DNA of 64,000 nt, taken from contig NZ_JBHSFP010000023.1 of assembly GCF_042654065.1 (NCBI RefSeq), positions 1 through 64,000 of the forward strand. The letters are read 5' to 3'. Under the pieces are notes generated by a model, which had not been told where the DNA came from, made no database searches, and saw only the letters and a list, made by a program, of their open reading frames with translations. Below, piece after piece: positions 59,046-64,000 of the stretch; the first letter of the stretch is position 1, and the number at the start of each line of letters is the position of its first letter. The position numbers and the translations under genes are program-made. Origin of the DNA: Sphaerisporangium dianthi. Its GTDB lineage: Bacteria; Actinomycetota; Actinomycetes; Streptosporangiales; Streptosporangiaceae.

Positions 59046-60332
59046 TCAGCAGGCGATCGGCGAGGAGCCGAAGGCGACGTCGTCGTACCAGATGGTGTCG
59101 GAGTCGCTGCCGTAGCTCTCCCAGCCCAGGCGCAGCGTCGCCGGGCGCGGGGCGGTCGTGCGGCTGAGCCACTGGGAGTCGACGTCACGGGTGGGCGTCT
59201 GGTCCAGATGCAGGCCGGGGACCTCCTGGTCGTCCAGGTAGGTGCTCATCGCCTGCTTGGTGGTGTCGATCTGGTACCGCAGGCAGACCCAGCGGCCGGT
59301 GGGCAGCGGCCTGCTCAGTGAGACGCCGGTCGGGCTCTGCTCGGGCAGCGTCGCGTCGTCGGACTCGCGGTTCCACTGCAGCGCGCTGTTCTGACCGCCG
59401 ATGCGCAGATCCTTGCTGCCGTTGGCCGAGTCGGCCATGGTGATCATGGTGACGTGGTTGGGCGGAAGGGCCGTGGTGTGCCTGACCCACATCCGCGCGT
59501 ACACCACGGGACCGGCCGTGGAGACGTTCTTGGTGGTGCCCACGAAGATGTGGTTGCAGTAGTTCCCTCCGCCGTTGACCCGCAGCGACTTGCCACCGCT
59601 GTGGACGGTGGAGGAGTCGATGGTGGCCGTGCCGGTGCCCGAGCAGTTGGGTGTGATGACCTGCCAGTCACCGCTCGGCGAGGAGGACGCCTGGTCCTCG
59701 AAGCCGGAGCACACCACGGCTCCGTTGCAGCCCGGAGGAGGCGTCGGGGTCGGCGTGGGCGTGGGAGTCGGGGTCGGCGTGGGGGTGGGAGTAGGCGTGG
59801 GAGTCGGGGTCGGCGTGGGGGTGGGAGTAGGCGTGGGGGTCGGGGTCGGGGTCGGCGAGGGGCCGGTGCCGTTGCAGTCGACCCCGTTGAAGGTGAAGGC
59901 GGACGGGACCGGGTTGGACGACGACCAGGTGCCCTGGAAGCCGAAGTCGGCCGACGCCCCGGTCGCCAGGTTGCCGTTGTAATTGGCGTTGGTGGCGGTC
60001 ACGGCGGCGCCCGACTGGGTGACCGTCGCGCTCCAGGCGTTGGTGACCCGCTGGTCACCGCCGAACACCCAGCGGAGCTGCCAGCTCGTGACCGCCGAAC
60101 CGAGGTTGGTGACCTTGACCGAGGTGGTGAACCCTCCCGGCCACTGGTTCACCGTGTAGTTCACTCTGCACACAGGGTCCGCGGCCGAGGCGGCACGGAC
60201 CGGCAGCAGCATGGCGGCGATCGCGACCACCGCGGCCACGGCGGCGAGAAGTTCCCGCCTTCCGAACCTGCGGACGGCGGTCCATGACGACGGTGGCGAC
60301 GAGGCCGGGAGGCCGGGCAAGGGAGCATTCAT
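59046..60332 (-). CDS. Secreted CBM2 protein with Cip1-like C-terminal domain
   Basis: 428 residues: signal peptide (LLAAVAAVVAIAAMLLPVRAASA), an N-terminal CBM2 (CRVNYTVNQWPGGFTTSVKV; W-rich), a long PT repeat linker, then a ~210-residue domain (CSGFEDQASSSPSGDWQVI; YARMWVRHTTALPPNHV; WYDDVAFGSSPIAC) resembling Cip1-like proteins that occur with cellulases. It probably binds or modifies plant polysaccharide. ATG 60332. A GTGGGAGCGCTCCCAC operator is 33 nt upstream. Confidence 0.85.
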   Translation of the reverse strand: MNAPLPGLPASSPPSSWTAVRRFGRRELLAAVAAVVAIAAMLLPVRAASAADPVCRVNYTVNQWPGGFTTSVKVTNLGSAVTSWQLRWVFGGDQRVTNAWSATVTQSGAAVTATNANYNGNLATGASADFGFQGTWSSSNPVPSAFTFNGVDCNGTGPSPTPTPTPTPTPTPTPTPTPTPTPTPTPTPTPTPTPTPTPPPGCNGAVVCSGFEDQASSSPSGDWQVITPNCSGTGTATIDSSTVHSGGKSLRVNGGGNYCNHIFVGTTKNVSTAGPVVYARMWVRHTTALPPNHVTMITMADSANGSKDLRIGGQNSALQWNRESDDATLPEQSPTGVSLSRPLPTGRWVCLRYQIDTTKQAMSTYLDDQEVPGLHLDQTPTRDVDSQWLSRTTAPRPATLRLGWESYGSDSDTIWYDDVAFGSSPIAC

Positions 60333-60364
60333 GGCACAGCTCGCTTTCTGCAGGTCGCTTACAA

Positions 60365-60380
60365 GTGGGAGCGCTCCCAC
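60365..60380. promoter_or_regulatory. CebR/CelR-like operator GTGGGAGCGCTCCCAC
   Basis: A perfect 16-bp palindrome containing TGGGAGCGCTCCCA, the classic CelR/CebR cellulose-response operator, just upstream of the CBM2 gene. Cellobiose-responsive repression is expected. Confidence 0.88.
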
Positions 60381-60509
60381 CAGCCGGACCGGGATCGCTC
60401 TGCCGCGCTCGATCGCCGATCGTCGCCCGCGAGCGACCACCTGTCAACGACACCGCCCTCGCCCGTTCACCGACCTCGCACGAGCCTGTGAGCGGGGTGA
60501 ATCTTTCAG

Positions 60510-61652
60510 CTACGCGCCCGCGACGGACGCCGGGGCCGGACGCCCGGACGGCGGCCGATCATGTCGGGGCTGCGAGCGCCGGGCGGGCGGCACGTACTCG
60601 GACAGGTCGAAGTGGATGCCCCGGCGCTCCAGCACCTCCTCGCAGGCACTGCAGACCAGCACCGGCAGCAGGACGTTGCCGCACGGCTTGTGCGTGATCG
60701 TCATGCGGGCGTCCTCGGGCACCGGCAGCTCGCGCTGGGCCCAGTCGGACAGGAAGGCGAAGACCTCGAAGAAGGCGAGCCCTTTGTCGGTGAGCCGGTA
60801 GAGGCGGCCGGAGCCGGCCTTGAGCACGCCGACGTCGACGAACCGCTTGAGCCGGTCGGCCAGCACCGACGGCGCGATGCCCAACTCGCTCTGGAAGTCG
60901 ACGAACCGCTTGACGCCGAGCAGCGACGCGGCGAGCACCGCCGTGCTCCAGCGGTCGCCGAGGATCTCCATCGAATGCGGACAGTAGCCGGCGTAGTCCG
61001 AACGGTCGCTCCGCGGCAGAGTGCGGCGATGGTGGCGCGGCAGTCCGATGCGGGCGAAGGACGCCCGCGGGCCGCGTTCGGTGGCGGTGTCCCGGGCGCT
61101 CACCGGACGCAGGCAGGCGCCGCACGCGAGGTAGGGCCGGGCATCCTGGCCGCAGGCGTCGTGGAGCGGGGCGAGCAGGCCGGGCCGGTCGGCCCAGTCG
61201 CGCTCCCAGCTGTGGATGGCGAGCAGGAAGGACCACAGCCGAAGCCCCGAGCCGGTCAGACGGTACTCGTAGCGGGTGCGGCCGTCGCGGTAGGCCTCGG
61301 GGGCGAGGATGCCGTGGCTGACCAGTTCCTTCAGGCGGGTGGCGAGCACGGACTCGGAGATGCCGAGCTCGTCGCGCCAGCCCGCGAAGGTGCGCACATG
61401 CAGAAGAAAGGCGCGCTGGATGATGAGCAGCACCCAGCGGTCCCCGAGCATGCCCAGGGCACGCCCCAACGCGCTGAGATCGGTGTCCCCGCCGTCGGCC
61501 GGCTCATGGACGGCCGTGGGCCATGATGCCGGATTTCCGGGAAGATATCCCTTTTGGGTGACATCCACCAGAGAAGCGGGGAATTGAGCGACTTTCTGCT
61601 CGGCCTCGGCGGCTTGAAGGCCGGCCGCGACCGATAACTCCTTGATGTTCAC
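60510..61652 (-). CDS. Tandem HxlR-type regulator with a TTA codon
   Basis: 380 residues holding two HxlR winged-helix domains: about 58-150 (LSALGRALGMLGDRWVLLIIQRAFL) and about 222-320 (MEILGDRWSTAVLAASLLGVKRFVDFQ), each followed by a CGACLRPV or CSACEEVL cysteine motif. The doubled domain likely acts as a built-in dimer. Codon 6 is TTA (Leu), rare in actinomycetes and read by the bldA tRNA. The GTG start has no clear ribosome site. Divergent from the LLM gene at 62052. Confidence 0.85.
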   Translation of the reverse strand: MNIKELSVAAGLQAAEAEQKVAQFPASLVDVTQKGYLPGNPASWPTAVHEPADGGDTDLSALGRALGMLGDRWVLLIIQRAFLLHVRTFAGWRDELGISESVLATRLKELVSHGILAPEAYRDGRTRYEYRLTGSGLRLWSFLLAIHSWERDWADRPGLLAPLHDACGQDARPYLACGACLRPVSARDTATERGPRASFARIGLPRHHRRTLPRSDRSDYAGYCPHSMEILGDRWSTAVLAASLLGVKRFVDFQSELGIAPSVLADRLKRFVDVGVLKAGSGRLYRLTDKGLAFFEVFAFLSDWAQRELPVPEDARMTITHKPCGNVLLPVLVCSACEEVLERRGIHFDLSEYVPPARRSQPRHDRPPSGRPAPASVAGA

Positions 61653-62051
61653 CGCGTCAACTCTAAGTCACATTCGAAGCCATGCCTGGTGCACCGACCA
61701 GCCGGGCGAGATTGCGAGCTGACTTTTTTCATCGTAGCTTCCAGGAATGGCGGTGAAGCCGATCGCGACCGCGACGGTCACGGACGAGGCAGGCCGGACG
61801 GTGGCCGGACGCGTCCCGGGAGGGCGCCTGCCCGGCCGGTCTCACAAGCCGTTCTTTCGCGGTTCCTCGCCACCGTTTCGGAGCCGGACAGCTCCGATGA
61901 ATCGACCTCATAACCGACTGATGAAACCTCCGGCACGACAGTGGTGGGATAGGTCCTCGATGGAGTTGACTGAACGTCTCGCAAAGACGGCGGCGGGGGC
62001 GCGCCGTGCGGGGTACCACGGCTCCCCCGGGCTATGGCAGGAGCATTGCAG
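61653..62051. other. Divergent promoter gap, HxlR / LLM genes
   Basis: 399 bp between divergent starts. It is less GC-rich near 61660-61740 and probably holds both promoters. A 102-codon open frame (61747-62055) is not supported by a ribosome site or known family. Confidence 0.5.
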
Positions 62052-62996
62052 ATGAGGCTCAGCGTCTCCGTCGGGCTATGGCAAGATCGCCCGGCCGGCG
62101 AGGCGGTGCTCACCGCGCAGATCGCGGACGAGCACGGCTATCCGGAGATATGGGTGGGTGAGATGGCGACGTACGACGCCTTCGCCCTGGCCACGGCGAT
62201 CGGCGCGCGCACGCGCCGCGCCGCGCTCACCATCGGTCCCCTGGCGGTCAACGTGCGTGACCCCATGATGATCGCGATGGGCGCCGCCTCCGTCGCGGAC
62301 CTCACCGGCAGACCGGTCGGCGTCGCGCTCGGCACCTCCACACCCGTCGTCGTGGAAGAGTGGCACGGCCGGTCCAGAGCCGGCTCCGCTGCGGCGCTCC
62401 ACGAGTCCGTCCAGGCGCTCCGGCCGTTGCTGGACGGCGAGAGGTCCGACTTCTCCGGCGCGCACGTCGCCAGCCAGGGGTACCGGCTGCGGCTGGGCGC
62501 GCCGCGTTCGCCGATCAGCGTCGCGGCATTCGGACCGGACGCGGTACGCGCCGCGGCGCTGGCCGACCGCATGGTGCTCAACCTGCTCACCCCCTCCTCC
62601 GCCGCCCGGCTCATCACCGACCTGCGCCTGCTCACCTGCACGACCAAGGTGGTCGCCTGGGTGGTGGCCGCCGTCGACCCCGGCCAGGCCGCCATCGAGC
62701 AGATCCGGCGGGCCATGGTGCCCTACCTCTACGCGCCCGGCTACCGCGAGATGTTCGCCCAGGCCGGCTTCGAGGAGGTGGCCGCCTACGCCCGCACCCG
62801 GCCCGACCCGCGCGACCTGCTGGCCGCCATCCCCGACGACATGCTGGAGGCCGTCGCCCTGATCGGCGACTCGGTGGAGATCATGGACCGTCTCGACGCC
62901 TACGAGGAGGCGGGCGTGGACGAGGTCGCCCTCGTCCCCGTCAGCACCGACGCCGACCCCTGCGGCGAGGCCACGCTCAAGGCCCTCGCCGATTGA
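62052..62996 (+). CDS. LLM-class F420-dependent oxidoreductase
   Basis: 314 residues of luciferase-like fold: MRLSVSVGLW, YPEIWVGEM, LTIGPLAVNVRDPMMIAMGAASVADLTGRPVGVALG and ISVAAFGPDAVRAAALAD. AGGAG upstream of ATG 62052. It is distantly related to the two other LLM proteins in the window. HxlR regulators often control redox genes next to them, so the divergent regulator may control it. Confidence 0.88.
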   Translation: MRLSVSVGLWQDRPAGEAVLTAQIADEHGYPEIWVGEMATYDAFALATAIGARTRRAALTIGPLAVNVRDPMMIAMGAASVADLTGRPVGVALGTSTPVVVEEWHGRSRAGSAAALHESVQALRPLLDGERSDFSGAHVASQGYRLRLGAPRSPISVAAFGPDAVRAAALADRMVLNLLTPSSAARLITDLRLLTCTTKVVAWVVAAVDPGQAAIEQIRRAMVPYLYAPGYREMFAQAGFEEVAAYARTRPDPRDLLAAIPDDMLEAVALIGDSVEIMDRLDAYEEAGVDEVALVPVSTDADPCGEATLKALAD

Positions 62997-63089
62997 CACG
63001 GAACTCCGCATGGGCGGCCGTTCGTTGAGGTGGGGACGCAGAATGGGCGGTGGGGACCTCCCCCGCCCGGCGAACAGAAAGGCCCGGCA

Positions 63090-63281
63090 ATGTCGCCACT
63101 GTCGAAGTACTACGTGGGCGCGGCGATCGCCTCGCTCCTCGCCCTTTTCCTGCTGCCGTCGCTGGTGGCCTGGATCCTGGTGATCGCCGTGCTGGCCGGC
63201 CCGGTCGTGGTCTACTTCATGCTGGACGAGTCACAGCGCACCCGGCTGCGCCGCATCCGCAGGCGCCAGATCGGTCGCTGA
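63090..63281 (+). CDS. Small membrane protein, unknown
   Basis: 63 residues with two hydrophobic helices (VGAAIASLLALFLLPSLVAW; ILVIAVLAGPVVVYFML) and a strongly basic tail (RTRLRRIRRRQIGR). AGAAAGG before the ATG. Function unknown. Confidence 0.7.
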   Translation: MSPLSKYYVGAAIASLLALFLLPSLVAWILVIAVLAGPVVVYFMLDESQRTRLRRIRRRQIGR

Positions 63282-63291
63282 CCACCGCCTC

Positions 63292-63319
63292 GTGACGGGG
63301 CGGGCGCCCGTCCTGTCAC
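63292..63319. terminator. Inverted repeat between convergent genes
   Basis: GTGACGGGGCGGGC and GCCCGTCCTGTCAC pair with two G-U positions and almost no loop, between the small membrane gene and the DUF3817 gene. Confidence 0.5.
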
Positions 63320-63331
63320 GCGACGGCGAGA

Positions 63332-63652
63332 TCACGCCGGGGCGACCGCGATCTGCCGCTGGACGCGATGGGTCACCTTGCGCTCGATCACGAACGACAG
63401 GAACGGGATGGTGCCCGCGAGCAGCACGCCCAGCGTGTACGGCCACGACCAGCGGGCCTTGAGCCCGAGGTTGAGGGCGGTCAGCAGGTACACCGCGTAG
63501 ACGAAGCCGTGCACAGGGCCGACGACGGCGACGGGCGTGGCGTTGTCGAAGCCGTACTTCACGACCATGGCCACCACCAGGGCGAGCAGCATGCAGCCGA
63601 CGATGTAGGCCATCACCCTGAAGGGTTTGAGCGCGGATTCCACGACGATCAT
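63332..63652 (-). CDS. DUF3817-family membrane protein
   Basis: 106 residues with three membrane helices. FRVMAYIVGCMLLALVVAMVV, GPVHGFVYAVYLLTALNLG and the C-terminal TIPFLSFVIERKVTHRV are typical of DUF3817. Function unknown. GAGGT before ATG 63652. Confidence 0.88.
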   Translation of the reverse strand: MIVVESALKPFRVMAYIVGCMLLALVVAMVVKYGFDNATPVAVVGPVHGFVYAVYLLTALNLGLKARWSWPYTLGVLLAGTIPFLSFVIERKVTHRVQRQIAVAPA

Positions 63653-63725
63653 TACCTCGCTAGCTGAGCGGTCACCACACGATATCCCGGTGGGGCCGTG
63701 GTCACTCCCGCGGGGACGTGCCCGC

Positions 63726-64000
63726 TCAGGCCCTCGCCCCTTCGACCGCGTCCTCGCCCGGTCCCTCCTCATCGGCGGGGCGGCCGCCGCGCAGCGTGTC
63801 GCGCACGAAGTGGAACCACATGAAGACCGCGAACCCGGCGAAGATCCACCATTGCGCGGCGTATGCGAGGTTGCGCCAGGTGAAGCCGCCGCGCTCGGTG
63901 GGCGGCGGCACGGCGACCTGCCGCGCGGCCTGGCCGGCCGGCGACGGCGTCCCCGCCTGCGACGTCGCCACCAGGAAGCCGTCACGGAGCCGCACGCCCC
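63726..64000 (-). CDS. SURF1-like protein, C-terminal part only
   Basis: About 90 residues to the stop; the gene runs off the right edge. RNLAYAAQWWIFAGFAVFMWFHFVRDTLR near the end matches the second membrane helix of SURF1 proteins, which help assemble cytochrome c oxidase. The last 20 residues are acidic. The call is moderate since only the C-terminus is visible. Confidence 0.65.
   Translation of the reverse strand, partial: GVRLRDGFLVATSQAGTPSPAGQAARQVAVPPPTERGGFTWRNLAYAAQWWIFAGFAVFMWFHFVRDTLRGGRPADEEGPGEDAVEGARA

Overview
The window is very GC-rich, has dense co-directional operons with short overlaps and GTG starts, and carries lanthipeptide genes, an LmbU-type regulator, cellulose/xylan/beta-1,3-glucan enzymes with CBM2 modules and several F420-type (LLM) oxidoreductases. 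This points to a filamentous actinomycete, most likely Streptosporangiales (inference from gene content only). No phage or transposase gene was seen.

Region 1 (1-24 kb) looks like one specialised-metabolite cluster. It has two EryCIII-like glycosyltransferases (1-1931) and a tightly coupled GNAT - acyl carrier protein - GNAT - fatty acyl-AMP ligase operon (2231-5288). An ABC exporter (5400-7199) is followed by an unusual operon (7225-10106): a protein resembling M29 aminopeptidases, three 44-residue peptides with identical ends (MRMITM...YGYARI), a 17-bp UUCG hairpin and an amidohydrolase. Next come an LLM oxidoreductase, an RDD protein with a PadR regulator, an aldo/keto reductase and an LmbU-family regulator (13634-14350). 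A vancosamine-type deoxysugar set follows (aminotransferase, 2,3-dehydratase, epimerase, ketoreductase, C-methyltransferase; 14384-19618), then an ArnC/GtrB-like glycosyltransferase, a sugar SDR and an ArnT-like membrane glycosyltransferase. A 16-bp palindrome, GTCCCGCCGGCGGGAC, occurs in four intergenic gaps of this region plus one degraded copy. It contains CGCCGGCG, the core I recall for LmbU sites in lincomycin clusters, so a cluster-wide LmbU regulon is proposed. The peptide part is the best candidate for an undescribed system: a RiPP-like product that may be acylated, glycosylated and exported.

Region 2 (24.2-32.05 kb, all minus strand) is a class I lanthipeptide cluster: LLM oxidoreductase - lanA - lanC - lanB - ABC exporter. 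The precursor has an FDLD leader motif and a predicted core with seven cysteines. The LLM gene may be an F420H2-dependent dehydroalanine reductase (LanJC-like).

Region 3 (32.3-41.2 kb) holds a secreted pyroglutamyl-peptidase-like protein with Ser in place of the catalytic Cys, a GH10 xylanase with CBM2, and a three-gene operon (GH3 NagZ-like, DUF1343/NamZ-like, AmiE-like serine hydrolase) with the gene content of the Bacillus MurNAc-peptide salvage locus. It ends at tRNA-Arg(CCG).

Region 4 (41.2-64 kb) is mixed: a repeat-containing NlpC/P60 protein, small regulators, a LAL regulator, a LysE exporter, a GH81 glucanase, a two-component system whose kinase is fused in frame to a DUF4153/4173-type membrane protein, an arylamine N-acetyltransferase, a CBM2-Cip1-like secreted protein, a tandem HxlR regulator, a third LLM protein and a partial SURF1-like gene. 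GAGAGCGCTCTC / GTGGGAGCGCTCCCAC palindromes upstream of the glucanase and CBM2 genes look like LacI-family (CebR/CelR-like) operators.
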